A DNA stretch of 64,000 nt from contig NZ_CP126604.1 of assembly GCF_008364625.2 (NCBI RefSeq), positions 3,658,001-3,722,000 of the forward strand, in the 5' to 3' direction. The stretch comes from Enterobacter dykesii. Its GTDB lineage: Bacteria; Pseudomonadota; Gammaproteobacteria; Enterobacterales; Enterobacteriaceae. A program made the position numbers and the translations under genes. Within the stretch, counting starts at the first letter, position 1, and every line of letters begins with the position of its first letter. The notes under the pieces were generated by a model. The model ran no database searches and had not been told where the DNA came from. It saw nothing but the letters and a program-made list of their open reading frames with translations. This document shows positions 23,201-31,983 of this stretch, in pieces.

Positions 23201-23626
23201 ACGGTAAACAAGGTATTGGTCGTAGAGATCGGCGGTGCGCGACGCCAGCTGGAACAACTTGCGCTTATAGTTATCGTCATTGAGGTAGTGGCGCAGCATG
23301 GCGAATTCATCGTGCTGCAGCATTTCCGGCAGCAGCGCCATGAGCTTCCAGCTCATGCCTTGTTTGTTGAAGGCGCTCTGCTCCGGGATGTCCGGTAACA
23401 CGCGCACAAACATCTCCCAGATAAAGCTCGCGGGCAGCGGGAAATCAATATTTGCGGCTATGCCAAATTTACGGGAAAGCGACATTTGCAGCCACTGTGC
23501 CATACCGGTGCTCTGCACCAGCACCATTTCAGGCTCAAAAGGATCGTCAAGCCGCTCGTGCTCTACGATAAATTCCATCAGCGCTTCCAGCACATCCAGA
23601 CGATTTGAGTGGTAGACCCTTAACAT
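20252..23626 (-). CDS. recC: RecBCD subunit RecC
   Basis: A 1124-residue protein that reads the Chi sequence and splits the DNA strands in the RecBCD enzyme. It has an inactive helicase-like N-terminal half beginning MLRVYHSNRLDVLEAL and an inactive nuclease-like C-terminal half; no intact Walker A is seen, as expected. Local motifs conserved with E. coli include VFICGISALPPVYL, IVVMVADIDSYSPFIQAV and VVCLLGMNDGVYPR. The start codon sits 12 bases after the ppdC stop, while 138 bases separate recC from ptrA. Confidence 0.97.
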   Translation of the reverse strand: MLRVYHSNRLDVLEALMEFIVEHERLDDPFEPEMVLVQSTGMAQWLQMSLSRKFGIAANIDFPLPASFIWEMFVRVLPDIPEQSAFNKQGMSWKLMALLPEMLQHDEFAMLRHYLNDDNYKRKLFQLASRTADLYDQYLVYRSDWLIRWEAGELVEGLPEAQIWQAPLWKALVEHTEKLGQPKWHRANLYERFISILENAPERPARLPSRVFICGISALPPVYLKALNALGKHIDIHILFTNPCRQYWGDILDERWLARLVTRQRKRLFEERSVPLFKDGSTAGQLFDEDGIQNLPNPLLASWGKLGRDYIHMLSDITSSGEGDVDAFVDITPDSLLHHIQLDILDLENRAVMGVTAKEFERSDSKRKLDADDRSVTIHVCHSPQREVEVLHDQLLAMLQDDPELTPRDIVVMVADIDSYSPFIQAVFGSATGERYLPYAISDRRARQSHPALQAFITLLSLPDSRFISEDVLALLDVPVLAARFSITEEGLRYLRQWVNESGVRWGIDDDNVQEFELPPTGQHTWRFGLTRMLLGYAMESSQGEWNEVLPYDESSGLIAELVGHLASLLMQLNRWRHELMQPRPLEAWLPVCRALLNDFFLPDSDTEAAMALIETQWQAIIDEGVNSHYQEAIPLSLLRDELTQRLDQERISQRFLAGPINICTLMPMRSIPFKVVCLLGMNDGVYPRALAPLGFDLMSADPKRGDRSRRDDDRYLFLEALISAQSKLYISYIGRSIQDNSERFPSVLVQELVDYIGQSHYLPGDEERNCDESEKRVKAHITCFHSRMPFDPVNYTPSERQSYAQEWLPAAKKEGNAHTDFIQELDPRPVDTLTFEQLQRFWAHPVRAFFQQRLQVNFRSEESEIPDAEPFTLEGLERYQLNLQLLNALVEEEDADRLYRRYRAAGQLPYGAFGEIVWEAQCQEMTALAERVRACRQPGKSIEIDLNCNGVELTGWLTQVQPDGLLRWRPSMLSVSQGLQLWLEHLVYSADGHKGESRIFVRKEGEWRFPPMEAEQALGYLSMYIEGYRQGMNKPLLLLPESGGAWIKACYDAQNDAMLTDEASLQKARSKFMQAYEGNMMVRGEGEDVWYQRLWRTLEPEYFEAITEEAQRYLLPLFKYNQS

Positions 23627-23638
23627 AAACGCTCCCGA

Positions 23639-23962
23639 CTACTGGCTAACCGGGCAATGCAGACGCGTTATCTCACCGCGCCGCCCCAGAGGAGAAATAA
23701 GTGTGACCGTGATGCTGACACATCCTGCGTGCGTTGTCTGCCCCCGACTGGCCTGCCAACCTGCCGGGAGAACATTTGTTGAGAGCTGAGACTGATTCCA
23801 GGCATGGTGCCAGAGCTGGCGATACTGGTTAAACAGGGTGAACCGCGCCGCCAGCGCCCGGTGATAACCCGACAGAGCCGTCACGACGATCACCAGCAGC
23901 ATCATCGCCAGCAGTACCTCAACCATGCTAAACCCTTTTTCTCTGCTCACGGCAGCTGACAT
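23639..23962 (-). CDS. ppdC: Prepilin-like protein PpdC
   Basis: A 107-residue type IV pilin-like protein. The prepilin motif is EKGFSMVEVLLAMM, with cleavage after Gly10, Phe+1 and Glu+5, followed by a hydrophobic helix. Proteins of this kind are minor pseudopilins processed by PilD-type peptidase. It ends a run of four overlapping genes (ppdA, ppdB, ygdB, ppdC) and overlaps ygdB by 16 bases. Its role in a pilus or secretion machine in enterics is not settled. Confidence 0.9.
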   Translation of the reverse strand: MSAAVSREKGFSMVEVLLAMMLLVIVVTALSGYHRALAARFTLFNQYRQLWHHAWNQSQLSTNVLPAGWQASRGQTTHAGCVSITVTLISPLGRRGEITRLHCPVSQ

Positions 23963-24348
23963 AACGCACTCTCCTTAAGGGGACAAAAATCACTCCAGCC
24001 GTGAGGCGAAAAGCGAACATTCCCGTCGACAATCTCTCCTGCGCGCCAGAGCAGCAGGTAGCTGTCTCCGGCAATCAGTAACACACGCGCTCCATTCAAC
24101 TGGCGCAAACACACTCGCCACGCCGGTGTCATTTTGCACTGAACCTGTGGCTCCGACGACCAGCTCTGAACTCGTCCCCACTCAAGCGCGGACTGCACCG
24201 TCGCCTGCTGCTGAATCGAACTTTTCTCACCGCCAACGAGCGCGCTAAAGGTTGTGAGCTGCTGATTGAGACCGGTGAGGATCAGGGTACCGAGCACCAG
24301 TAAAAGCAGAACCATCGCCAGCGAAGACATGCCGCGTTGACGATTCAC
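23947..24348 (-). CDS. ygdB: Prepilin-like protein YgdB (DUF2509)
   Basis: A 133-residue protein with a short pilin-like N terminus (MNRQRGMSSLAMVLLLLVLG) and one membrane helix. The +5 Glu of classical pilins is replaced, resembling PilX-type minor pilins. Two pairs of cysteines in the soluble part could form disulfides. It overlaps ppdB by 4 bases and ppdC by 16. Function is not established. Confidence 0.88.
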   Translation of the reverse strand: MNRQRGMSSLAMVLLLLVLGTLILTGLNQQLTTFSALVGGEKSSIQQQATVQSALEWGRVQSWSSEPQVQCKMTPAWRVCLRQLNGARVLLIAGDSYLLLWRAGEIVDGNVRFSPHGWSDFCPLKESALCQLP

Positions 24349-24905
24349 AGGTTGTACCCCGTGACCGTATACAACGCCTGCCAGGGCTCCCCCTGCTCGC
24401 CTTTACGAATCGCCGCCAGTTCGATATTCACCTCTGGCGCAAAACCGGCATGTTCAACTGTCCTCACCACAAAATGCGTGATCGCTAGCCTGTCAGGGTC
24501 CGTGAGCTTTTCCCATCCTTTTCCTTCACAGGAGGTCGCTCCACGCTGGGTTTCAAGCGCACCAGACTCCAGTCGAAAACCAGTGCTGTCATTTTCTGAT
24601 GAGCTGTTATCCCAGCTGCCGTTACTGTTGGCATCCCACCGCACAATGACGCAACCTCCAAGCCTCGCGGTCACCAGCGCCTGTCCCTGACAGTTTCCCG
24701 CGCAGTACCCTGCACGCTGAAGCTGTTTGCCCAGGGCAAACAGGTGGTGCCAGACCTCTTCCTCCAGTTGTCTCTGGCCAGATTGCCCTAAGACCGCCCG
24801 CTGCAAGCCGGGTAAAAAACGCGATGCGCATATCAGCAGGAGGCTGCTAATCGCCGTGGCAATCAGAACTTCAGTCAGTGAGAAACCTCGCTGCTTCATC
24901 GACAT
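24345..24905 (-). CDS. ppdB: Prepilin-like protein PpdB
   Basis: A 186-residue PilW-like minor pseudopilin with the prepilin motif KQRGFSLTEVLIATAISS (Phe+1, Glu+5). The DANSNGSWD stretch is an acidic loop typical of Ca-binding PilW-like proteins. Either of two near starts (24905 or 24899) is possible; the first matches the E. coli length within one residue. It overlaps ppdA and ygdB, consistent with a single operon. Confidence 0.9.
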   Translation of the reverse strand: MSMKQRGFSLTEVLIATAISSLLLICASRFLPGLQRAVLGQSGQRQLEEEVWHHLFALGKQLQRAGYCAGNCQGQALVTARLGGCVIVRWDANSNGSWDNSSSENDSTGFRLESGALETQRGATSCEGKGWEKLTDPDRLAITHFVVRTVEHAGFAPEVNIELAAIRKGEQGEPWQALYTVTGYNL

Positions 24906-25360
24906 GAACCTCCCGCAGAGACCTTACACATCCTGATGCGTCCTCCATTTGAGACAATAATCAGCCATTCTCCTGCACGGCTCTGAACGCGTATCCGCCC
25001 TGCCCATGCCGTATCCTTTAATCCATAGAACGCGAGCGACGGCGTGACCTCGCCGATCGCGACCTCAGGCCAGAGTGGTATCAGCACAAAGGGACTGCCC
25101 TTCTCACAGCCTTGCGCGGCAGAGCTCACCAGACAGTCCCGCCCCCCCACCCGCCGACGGGTAATTTGATGGTCGCGGTTGTAGCGGTTGGCATGATTGC
25201 GCAGAAACAGCAGGTAATCTCGTACCTGACTGGCGGTTTGCCACAGCCGCTGCTGCCGCTGCCAGCTGTCCCAGCCGTAAAGCCCTGAGGCGCTGAGGAT
25301 AACGACAAGCGAAATCGCGACCAGCGTTTCGATAAGCGTAAAACCGTTCTCTTTTTTCAT
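24896..25360 (-). CDS. ppdA: Prepilin-like protein PpdA
   Basis: A 154-residue GspH/FimT-like pseudopilin and the first gene of the pseudopilin cluster. The motif is KKENGFTLIETLVAISLVV, giving a very short leader, Phe+1 and Glu+5. The start MKKENG is preferred over an ATG 30 bases upstream because pilin leaders are short. Paired cysteines in the soluble part (RDCLVSSAAQGC) suggest a disulfide. It overlaps ppdB. Confidence 0.9.
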   Translation of the reverse strand: MKKENGFTLIETLVAISLVVILSASGLYGWDSWQRQQRLWQTASQVRDYLLFLRNHANRYNRDHQITRRRVGGRDCLVSSAAQGCEKGSPFVLIPLWPEVAIGEVTPSLAFYGLKDTAWAGRIRVQSRAGEWLIIVSNGGRIRMCKVSAGGSCR

Positions 25361-25496
25361 ACCGGGAGTGTGGCGAAGCGCGGTGAACATGACGAGCGAC
25401 GGATCCTCGTTTTACGAGGCATTATCCGGAGAATCAGGAGTGTTGCAGCGCGTTGCACGCTTTCTGGATAGCGCTTCGGGAAACGGGATAAAGGCG

Positions 25497-25526
25497 AAAA
25501 AAAACCGGCGCTAAAGAGCACCGGTT
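25497..25526 (-). terminator. Intrinsic terminator of thyA
   Basis: On the minus strand ACCGG-TGCTCTTTAGCGCCGGT forms a stem followed by a run of eight T. It lies 19 bases after the thyA stop and separates thyA from ppdA. Confidence 0.8.
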
Positions 25527-25544
25527 GTGTCACGCTTTATCGCA

Positions 25545-26339
25545 TCAGATAGCGACAGGCGCTTTGATGCCCGGATGCGGGTCATAACCCTCAATCTCGA
25601 AATCATCAAAGCGGTAATCGAAGATTGATGCCGGTTTGCGCTTGATAATCAGCTTCGGCAGCGCACGCGGTTCGCGGGTCAGCTGGAGATGCGTCTGTTC
25701 CATATGGTTGCTGTAAAGATGGGTGTCCCCACCGGTCCAGACAAAATCGCCCACTTCCAGATCGCACTGCTGCGCCATCATGTGGACCAACAGCGCATAG
25801 CTGGCAATGTTAAACGGCAGGCCGAGGAACACGTCACAGGAGCGCTGATAGAGCTGGCAGGAAAGCTTTCCATCCGCCACATAGAACTGGAAGAACGCGT
25901 GGCACGGTGCCAGCGCCATTTTATCCAGCTCGCCGACGTTCCAGGCGGAAACGATGATTCGGCGCGAGTCCGGATCGTTTTTCAGCTGGTTCATCACGGT
26001 GGTGATCTGGTCAATATGGCGACCATCAGGCGTTGGCCAGGCGCGCCACTGCTTGCCGTAAACCGGGCCCAGGTTGCCATTTTCATCTGCCCACTCGTCC
26101 CAGATTGAGACGTTATTTTCGTGCAGATACGCAACGTTGGTATCGCCTTGCAGGAACCAGAGCAGTTCATGAATGATCGAGCGCAGGTGGCAGCGCTTTG
26201 TCGTCACCAGTGGGAAGCCTTCTTGCAGATTGAAGCGCATCTGGTGGCCAAAAATAGAGAGCGTACCGGTGCCGGTGCGGTCGTTTTTCGGCGTGCCCTC
26301 GTCGAGCACTTTTTTCATCAATTCAAGATACTGTTTCAT
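25545..26339 (-). CDS. thyA: Thymidylate synthase
   Basis: A 264-residue cytoplasmic enzyme that methylates dUMP to dTMP with methylene-tetrahydrofolate. The catalytic nucleophile is Cys146 in [11 protein letters not shown]. The phosphate-binding Arg residues ([14 protein letters not shown]) and the folate-site C-terminal PVAI are in place. The length equals E. coli ThyA. The start lies 6 bases after the lgt stop, so thyA is in one transcript with lgt, as in E. coli. Confidence 0.98.
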   Translation of the reverse strand: MKQYLELMKKVLDEGTPKNDRTGTGTLSIFGHQMRFNLQEGFPLVTTKRCHLRSIIHELLWFLQGDTNVAYLHENNVSIWDEWADENGNLGPVYGKQWRAWPTPDGRHIDQITTVMNQLKNDPDSRRIIVSAWNVGELDKMALAPCHAFFQFYVADGKLSCQLYQRSCDVFLGLPFNIASYALLVHMMAQQCDLEVGDFVWTGGDTHLYSNHMEQTHLQLTREPRALPKLIIKRKPASIFDYRFDDFEIEGYDPHPGIKAPVAI

Positions 26340-26345
26340 GGTTCC

Positions 26346-27221
26346 TCAGGAAATTTGTTGCTGTGGACGACGACGATACGCCCAAATCATCATAATGGCA
26401 CCCGCGACAATCATCGGAATGGAGAGGATCTGCCCCATGCTGATGTACTGTACCCATTCGCCGGTAAACTGTGCGTCAGGCTGACGGAAGAACTCGACGA
26501 TAATACGGAATGCGCCGTAGCCGATCAGGAACAGGCCGGAGACAGCGCCCATCGGACGCGGTTTGCGGATAAACAGGTTGAGGATGATAAACAGCACCAC
26601 GCCTTCCAGCGCCAGCTCGTACAGCTGAGACATATGGCGCGGCAGCACGCCGTAGGTATCGAAAATGGACTGCCACTCCGGATGTGATGGCAGCAGCGCG
26701 ATATCTTCTGCGCGGGAGCCCGGGAAGAGCATCGTATACGGCACGCTCGGGTCGACGCGGCCCCACAGCTCACCGTTGATAAAGTTGCCCAGACGGCCAG
26801 CGCCGAGACCAAACGGGATCAGCGGTGCGATAAAATCTGAAACCTGGAAGAAGTTGCGTTTGGTGCGTTTGGCAAAAATCACCATCACCAGGATCACCCC
26901 AATCAGGCCGCCGTGGAAGGACATGCCGCCGTCCCAGACGCGGAACAGATAGAGCGGATCGTTCAGGAATACCGGGAAGTTATAGAACAGCACGTACCCA
27001 ATGCGGCCACCGAGGAACACGCCGAGGAAACCCGCATAGAGCAGGTTTTCAACTTCGTTTTTCGTCCAGCCGCTGCCCGGACGACTGGCGCGACGGCCGG
27101 CAAGCCACATGGCAAAAATGAAGCCCACCAGGTACATCAGACCGTACCAGTGAAGCGAAACAGGTCCTACTGAGAAAATGACCGGATCAAATTCCGGAAA
27201 ATGCAGATAACCACTGTTCAT
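26346..27221 (-). CDS. lgt: Prolipoprotein diacylglyceryl transferase
   Basis: A 291-residue inner-membrane enzyme with seven predicted helices. It moves diacylglycerol from phosphatidylglycerol to the lipobox Cys of prelipoproteins. The signature stretch [16 protein letters not shown] and the conserved FHGGLIG (His103 region) are present. It is essential in enterics. It lies directly upstream of thyA; a 192-base gap, with a repeat, separates it from ptsP. Confidence 0.97.
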   Translation of the reverse strand: MNSGYLHFPEFDPVIFSVGPVSLHWYGLMYLVGFIFAMWLAGRRASRPGSGWTKNEVENLLYAGFLGVFLGGRIGYVLFYNFPVFLNDPLYLFRVWDGGMSFHGGLIGVILVMVIFAKRTKRNFFQVSDFIAPLIPFGLGAGRLGNFINGELWGRVDPSVPYTMLFPGSRAEDIALLPSHPEWQSIFDTYGVLPRHMSQLYELALEGVVLFIILNLFIRKPRPMGAVSGLFLIGYGAFRIIVEFFRQPDAQFTGEWVQYISMGQILSIPMIVAGAIMMIWAYRRRPQQQIS

Positions 27222-27378
27222 CTGTCACCACAAGATGTTGTTATTCCGCTGAAAGTGGACAGCGGTAGAAATGCGATTCTGCCGTAAGCAGAGGCTCCAA
27301 AGTTGCGAATCATAGCACAAGGCGGGCGCGGAGGATGCGCCAGAGATGTAAAAGATGTGTATAGGGTTTTGAGTGCGC

Positions 27379-27408
27379 TGATGCCCTCACCCACAGGGAG
27401 AGGGCAGA
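27379..27408. repeat. Short intergenic repeat copy 1
   Basis: CTGATGCCCTCACCCACAGG continues as GAGAGGGCAG. It matches, in inverse orientation and with about 12 bases missing, the repeat at 33201-33240. It lies 5 bases beyond the ptsP stop and could act in 3'-end processing or termination. Confidence 0.6.
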
Positions 27409-27413
27409 GAGAA

Positions 27414-29717
27414 CTAGCGGCCACCGCGGATCAGGCCGCCCATACCGCGTCGTTCCATAAACGCCGCGACCTGATGACGAACCTCAGCGGCAAGCTGCGC
27501 GTCAAGGCTACGTTCAGCCAGCTCGCGGGCATCGTTGATGTCGATATGCCGCAGCAGGTACTTCACGCGGGCGACAGCGCGACCGTTCATCGACAGATGG
27601 CGGTATCCCAGACCAATCAGGATCGCAACGCACATGGAATCCCCGGCCATTTCACCGCACAGGCGTAAATCAATGCCGTACTGTTCCGCTTCACGGGCAA
27701 TCATCGCTAACGCGCGAATGATCGCCGGATGCAGGCTGTCGTAGATACTGGCCACGCGGGTGTTGTTACGGTCAACGGCCAGGATATATTGCGTCAGGTC
27801 GTTCGTGCCGACAGAGATAAAATCAACACGGTTTGCCAGCTGCGGCAGCATAAAGACCATAGACGGCACTTCAAGCATCACCCCGATCCGCGGTTTCGGG
27901 ATCGCATAGCCGATCATCTCTTCCACTTCACGGCCTGCACGCTCGATCAGTCGCCGGGACTCGTCGATCTCATCAATGCTGGTGACCATCGGAAGTAAAA
28001 TGCTGAGATTGCCCGTCGCCGCGTTGGCGCGCAGCATCGCACGCACCTGGATCAGGAAGATCTCCGGCTGATCGAGCGTAATGCGGATCCCACGCCAGCC
28101 CAGGCACGGGTTTTCTTCGCTGATCGGCATATAGGGCAGCTGTTTATCCGCGCCGACATCCAGGGTTCGCAGGGTGACAGGTTTGTCGTTAAACATCTGC
28201 AGCATCCCCTGATACTGCGCCACCTGCTCCTCTTCGGAGGGGAAACCGCTCTGCAGCATGAACGGGATTTCAGTACGGTACAGGCCAATACCGTCGATGC
28301 GGCTGCCAAGCTTTTCTTCATGCTCAGGGCTTAAACCGGCGTTGAGCATGACTTTGATCCGCTCTCCGCTCTTAAGCTGTGCGGGCAGGTTAACGTCATC
28401 TTCCGCCAGCTTGCTTAATTCATTCTCTTCGCTGATAAGGCGCTGATATTCCTGGAGCAGAACCGGCTCAGGATCGACCAGCAGCTCACCGCGATAGCCG
28501 TCAACGACCAGCGTACGGCGGTGCAGCACCGACGGCTGGATATCCGCGCCCATAACGGTTGGGATACCCAGCCGGCGGTGCAGCACCGACGGCTGGATAT
28601 CCGCGCCCATAACGGTTGGGATACCCAGCGCGCGCACCATAATGGCGGCATGCGAGTTGGCGGCGCCATCGCGCACCACCACACCGGCCAGCCTGTCCTG
28701 AGGCAGTTCAGCCAGCGTCGTTGCCGAGAGTTCATCGGCGACCAGAACAAACCGTTTTGGCCAGGCATTCGGCCCCTGAATGGTGTCATCAAGATGGAAC
28801 AGCAGACGTTGTCCCAGGGCACGGAGATCGCCAGCCCGTTCTTTCAGGTAACCGTCGGTAAGTGCCGCAAATTGATCGGCAAATTTTTCGATGACCTTCT
28901 TAACCGCCCACTCTGCGACCGAGCCTTTATCCACCTCCGCAAACAGCTCACGACGCAGACGCGCGTCGGAGAGCAGGTGCGAATAGAGGTCGAAGATGGC
29001 CGCCGTCTCTTTCTGTGCGCCTGCGGCAAAGCGCTTGCTGTAACGACGAAATTCATTCGCCGCCTCTTCCAGCGCGGCGGTAAGACGCTCTCGCTCAAGC
29101 GCTTCATCTAGCGTAGAGGCTTCGTAAACCTGCTCCATCAGCGGCAGCGTGGCGTCCATCCAGCCTTCAGCAATCGCTACGCCCGGCGATGCAGGAAGGG
29201 CACGAATGCGCGTATGGCGATATTGACCAAAGAGCGCGGCAAGCTGGGACTGGGAGAGGATCGCCGCCATCTGCGTGGCCAGCGTGACGAGGAAAGACTC
29301 TTCGCTTTCATCGTACTGACGTAGCTCGCGCTGCTGGACGACCAGCACGCCGAGCAGCTGGCGACGCTGGATAATCGGCACGCCAAGGAAAGCGCGGAAT
29401 CGCTCTTCTTTTACGGAAGGGATGTATTTAAAGCTGGGGTGTTTTTGCGCGTCAGCAAGGTTGATGGGTTCAGCCAGCCGCCCAACCAGGCCCACGATAC
29501 CTTCATCAAATGCGAGCGTGACGGTGCGTCCACGTGGTTTTTTCAAACCACGGGTCGCCATCAGGTAATAGCAGCGCCGATCGTGGTCGGCCAGATACAC
29601 CGAACAGACTTCGGTCTCCATCGCAAGACAGATGTCAGTGACCAGAATATTCAGCGCCTCGTTCAGACGCGGAGCACTGGCCACCTTCTCGACTATTTCT
29701 CGCAAGCGGGTGAGCAT
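27414..29717 (-). CDS. ptsP: PTS enzyme I-Ntr (PtsP) with an internal 19-residue duplication
   Basis: A 767-residue first phosphotransferase of the nitrogen PTS, which passes phosphate from PEP to NPr (PtsO) and EIIA-Ntr (PtsN). An N-terminal GAF domain (residues about 15-160) senses nitrogen signals. It is followed by the PEP-utiliser N-terminal domain, the swivelling domain with active His356 (GAANSHAAIMVRA), and the PEP-binding barrel with CGEMAGD. The usual length is 748; the surplus 19 residues come from an exact repeat of LGIPTVMGADIQPSVLHRR at 364-382 and 383-401. This places an insertion 8 residues after His356 and may weaken phosphotransfer. It is cotranscribed with rppH, 12 bases upstream. 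Confidence 0.96.
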   Translation of the reverse strand: MLTRLREIVEKVASAPRLNEALNILVTDICLAMETEVCSVYLADHDRRCYYLMATRGLKKPRGRTVTLAFDEGIVGLVGRLAEPINLADAQKHPSFKYIPSVKEERFRAFLGVPIIQRRQLLGVLVVQQRELRQYDESEESFLVTLATQMAAILSQSQLAALFGQYRHTRIRALPASPGVAIAEGWMDATLPLMEQVYEASTLDEALERERLTAALEEAANEFRRYSKRFAAGAQKETAAIFDLYSHLLSDARLRRELFAEVDKGSVAEWAVKKVIEKFADQFAALTDGYLKERAGDLRALGQRLLFHLDDTIQGPNAWPKRFVLVADELSATTLAELPQDRLAGVVVRDGAANSHAAIMVRALGIPTVMGADIQPSVLHRRLGIPTVMGADIQPSVLHRRTLVVDGYRGELLVDPEPVLLQEYQRLISEENELSKLAEDDVNLPAQLKSGERIKVMLNAGLSPEHEEKLGSRIDGIGLYRTEIPFMLQSGFPSEEEQVAQYQGMLQMFNDKPVTLRTLDVGADKQLPYMPISEENPCLGWRGIRITLDQPEIFLIQVRAMLRANAATGNLSILLPMVTSIDEIDESRRLIERAGREVEEMIGYAIPKPRIGVMLEVPSMVFMLPQLANRVDFISVGTNDLTQYILAVDRNNTRVASIYDSLHPAIIRALAMIAREAEQYGIDLRLCGEMAGDSMCVAILIGLGYRHLSMNGRAVARVKYLLRHIDINDARELAERSLDAQLAAEVRHQVAAFMERRGMGGLIRGGR
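28516..28629. repeat. Perfect 57-bp tandem duplication inside ptsP
   Basis: Bases 28516-28572 and 28573-28629 are identical over all 57 positions, directly adjacent, and the flanking bases differ on both sides. The unit is a multiple of three and keeps the frame. The second copy accounts exactly for the excess over the 748-residue family length. Confidence 0.95.
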
Positions 29718-29729
29718 GATTTGCGTAGC

Positions 29730-30260
29730 TTAACCTCTTTTACGTCGCCATGCAGGTGCGTTCTGCGGCTTAGGCGGGACCTCCTGAAGCTGCATTACCA
29801 CACTTGCAAACTCTTTCATCACCCTACGGTAAACATCGCGTTTAAATGACACGACCTGACGAACAGGATACCAATAGCTCACCCAGCGCCAGCCATCGAA
29901 CTCCGGCGTACTGCTGGTTTGCATATTGATGTCTGAATCGTTGCCCACCAACTGCAACAGAAACCACTTCTGTTTCTGGCCGATACAAACCGGCTTTGTG
30001 TCCCAACGCACCAAACGTTTCGGTAACTTGTAACGCAACCAGTTGCGGGTCGAAGCCAGGATGCGAACATCTTTTCGGCTTAAACCGACCTCTTCAAAAA
30101 GCTCCCGGTACATCGCTTGTTCTGGGGACTCTCCCGGATTGATCCCGCCTTGAGGGAACTGCCAGGAGTGCTGACCATATCGCCGGGCCCACATTACCTG
30201 GCCCTGACGATTACAAATTACTATTCCTACGTTCGGGCGGTAGCCATCGTCATCAATCAC
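29730..30260 (-). CDS. rppH: RNA pyrophosphohydrolase RppH
   Basis: A 176-residue Nudix hydrolase that removes pyrophosphate from the 5' triphosphate or diphosphate end of mRNA and so starts RNase E-dependent decay. The Nudix box runs from Gly38 to Gly59 ([20 protein letters not shown] followed by VG), with Glu53, Glu56 and Glu57 as metal ligands. A basic C-terminal tail (APAWRRKRG) is typical. The length equals E. coli RppH. The DARS2 region lies upstream. Confidence 0.97.
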   Translation of the reverse strand: MIDDDGYRPNVGIVICNRQGQVMWARRYGQHSWQFPQGGINPGESPEQAMYRELFEEVGLSRKDVRILASTRNWLRYKLPKRLVRWDTKPVCIGQKQKWFLLQLVGNDSDINMQTSSTPEFDGWRWVSYWYPVRQVVSFKRDVYRRVMKEFASVVMQLQEVPPKPQNAPAWRRKRG

Positions 30261-30426
30261 CGGACTACCCCAAACTAAACCTTATATATGAATGATTGTT
30301 TCACACTACAGGGAGGCGGTAAACCACTCTCTTACAGGGCTGCAGCCTAATAACATTTGAATAACTCACAAATAAGTGCTGAGTTATAAACAGATGATAG
30401 GTGGTGAAGGGAATTTTATTCACCTT

Positions 30427-30760
30427 TTCTGTGGATATAGTTGTGAAGAAGTGCCTGATTACCGATGAACAACCTCAAACCCTGCCTTGCCACCGCTTTC
30501 ACAACAGTTAAATAACTTAATATTTTTCATAATGTTAAATGTATTTCCATGAACCAAAAGCAGAATATCGTGACGATCGTCACATCAGGGATCGTCGTGC
30601 TGATGAAAGATCGAACAGCGTCGGTTTTATCCACAGATTGTGCCAATAAGTTAGTCACAATTTGTTTGAAAATTCGAATTTCATCGCACGTCAAGGCTGT
30701 AAATTGAAACAGTAGTCAGGGTTATGCCCAGTTATCCCATTTTTCTGTGGATAACATGGT
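30427..30760. other. DARS2-type DnaA-reactivating sequence
   Basis: This lies in the 683-bp gap between rppH and mutH, the position of E. coli DARS2, which promotes ADP-DnaA to ATP-DnaA exchange. A core of three DnaA-box-like 9-mers is seen: TTATCCACA (30627-30635, perfect), inverted TGTGCCAAT (30639-30647, weak) and TTAGTCACA (30651-30659). Flanking boxes are inverted TGTGGATAT (30430-30438), perfect inverted TGTGGATAA (30746-30754) and CTATCCACA (30891-30899). The rest of the gap is AT-rich, suited to IHF and Fis binding, and holds no gene. The borders are my estimate. Confidence 0.78.
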
Positions 30761-30943
30761 GTAAGATCCTGTTCATTGTCAGTGACCAGATTTGAACAAC
30801 CAGTTTTCCGCCTCAGATGAAACGATTTCAAACCACTAAAAAAACATATAAATCATACACATGGAATATTGGTACAGAAATAGTTAAACTCTATCCACAG
30901 GGAACAATTTCTTCGTTTATTTTTTAATCAAAAGGTTACCTTC

Positions 30944-31636
30944 ATGCATCCGCTTACACCCTTGCTCTCACCGCCGTCCAGCGAGGGCCAGTTGCTACAG
31001 CAGGCACAGCGTCTTGCAGGCTTTTCGCTTGGCGAGCTGGCGGCAATGGCAGGGCTTCAGATCCCGAAGGATCTGAAACGGGATAAAGGCTGGATCGGCA
31101 TGCTGCTTGAAATGTGGCTAGGTGCCAGCGCAGGGAGCAAACCCGAGCAGGATTTTGCAGCGCTTGGCGTGGAGTTAAAAACCATCCCCATAGACAGCCA
31201 GGGTAAACCGCTTGAGACCACCTTCGTCTGCGTTGCGCCACTAACCGGCAACACCGGCGTGACGTGGGAAACCAGCCACGTTCGTCACAAGCTGAAGCGC
31301 GTGTTGTGGGTGCCGGTCGAAGGTGAGCGTCAGATCCCCCTGGCTGACCGTCGCGTTGGCGCGCCGCTGCTCTGGAGCCCAAACGACGATGAGGAGCAAC
31401 AGCTGCGTCTGGACTGGGAGGAGCTGATGGACATGATCGTGCTTGGGCAGGTAGAGCGCATCACCGCCCGGCACGGAGAAGTATTACAGCTGCGCCCGAA
31501 AGCGGCTAACAGCAAAGCGCTTACCGAGGCAATCGGCTCGAAGGGTGAGCCGATACTAACGTTGCCGCGCGGTTTTTATCTCAAAAAGAACTTCACCGGC
31601 GCGCTTCTTGCTCGCCATTTTCTTCTAAAAACATAG
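30944..31636 (+). CDS. mutH: DNA mismatch repair endonuclease MutH
   Basis: A 230-residue type II restriction-fold endonuclease that nicks the unmethylated strand at hemimethylated GATC when activated by MutS-MutL. The catalytic triad is Asp70, Glu77 and Lys79 in [17 protein letters not shown], at the same numbers as in E. coli. The start follows AAAAGGTTACCTTC. It stands alone between the DARS2 region and ygdR. Confidence 0.97.
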   Translation: MHPLTPLLSPPSSEGQLLQQAQRLAGFSLGELAAMAGLQIPKDLKRDKGWIGMLLEMWLGASAGSKPEQDFAALGVELKTIPIDSQGKPLETTFVCVAPLTGNTGVTWETSHVRHKLKRVLWVPVEGERQIPLADRRVGAPLLWSPNDDEEQQLRLDWEELMDMIVLGQVERITARHGEVLQLRPKAANSKALTEAIGSKGEPILTLPRGFYLKKNFTGALLARHFLLKT

Positions 31637-31764
31637 TTTTTTACTTATTTTGCGAGCTCTCAAACATAATCAGCTGGTTTTTAAGATTTTACCGCTTCCT
31701 CCTGTTGCCATATCGGGTTAAAACTAAACTATGATTTGATACGAGCCAGATGAGGACGATAACG

Positions 31765-31983
31765 ATGAAAAAATGGGCAGTGTTAGTTTCAGCAGTCGGT
31801 TTAGCGTTTGCCGTATCGGGCTGTAGCAGCGATTACGTCATGGCGACAAAAGATGGTCGAATGATCCTGACCGACGGCAAACCCGAAGTCGACGATGATA
31901 CCGGTCTGGTCAGCTACCGCGACCAGGAAGGCAATAAAATGCAGATCAATCGCGACGAAGTATCGCAAATTATCGAGCGATAA
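31765..31983 (+). CDS. ygdR: DUF903 lipoprotein YgdR
   Basis: A 72-residue small lipoprotein with signal peptide [19 protein letters not shown] and the lipobox cysteine at residue 20. The mature part holds the DUF903 fold ([26 protein letters not shown]), strongly similar to YgdI at 4372-4599. The start at 31765 is chosen for the signal peptide and length; an ATG 15 bases upstream is less likely. Function unknown. Confidence 0.94.
   Translation: MKKWAVLVSAVGLAFAVSGCSSDYVMATKDGRMILTDGKPEVDDDTGLVSYRDQEGNKMQINRDEVSQIIER

Noticed and set aside
30944..30952. An upstream gene between rppH and mutH
   Set aside because: No frame of useful length or ribosome site is present in 30261-30943; the DnaA-box cluster explains the conservation of the gap.
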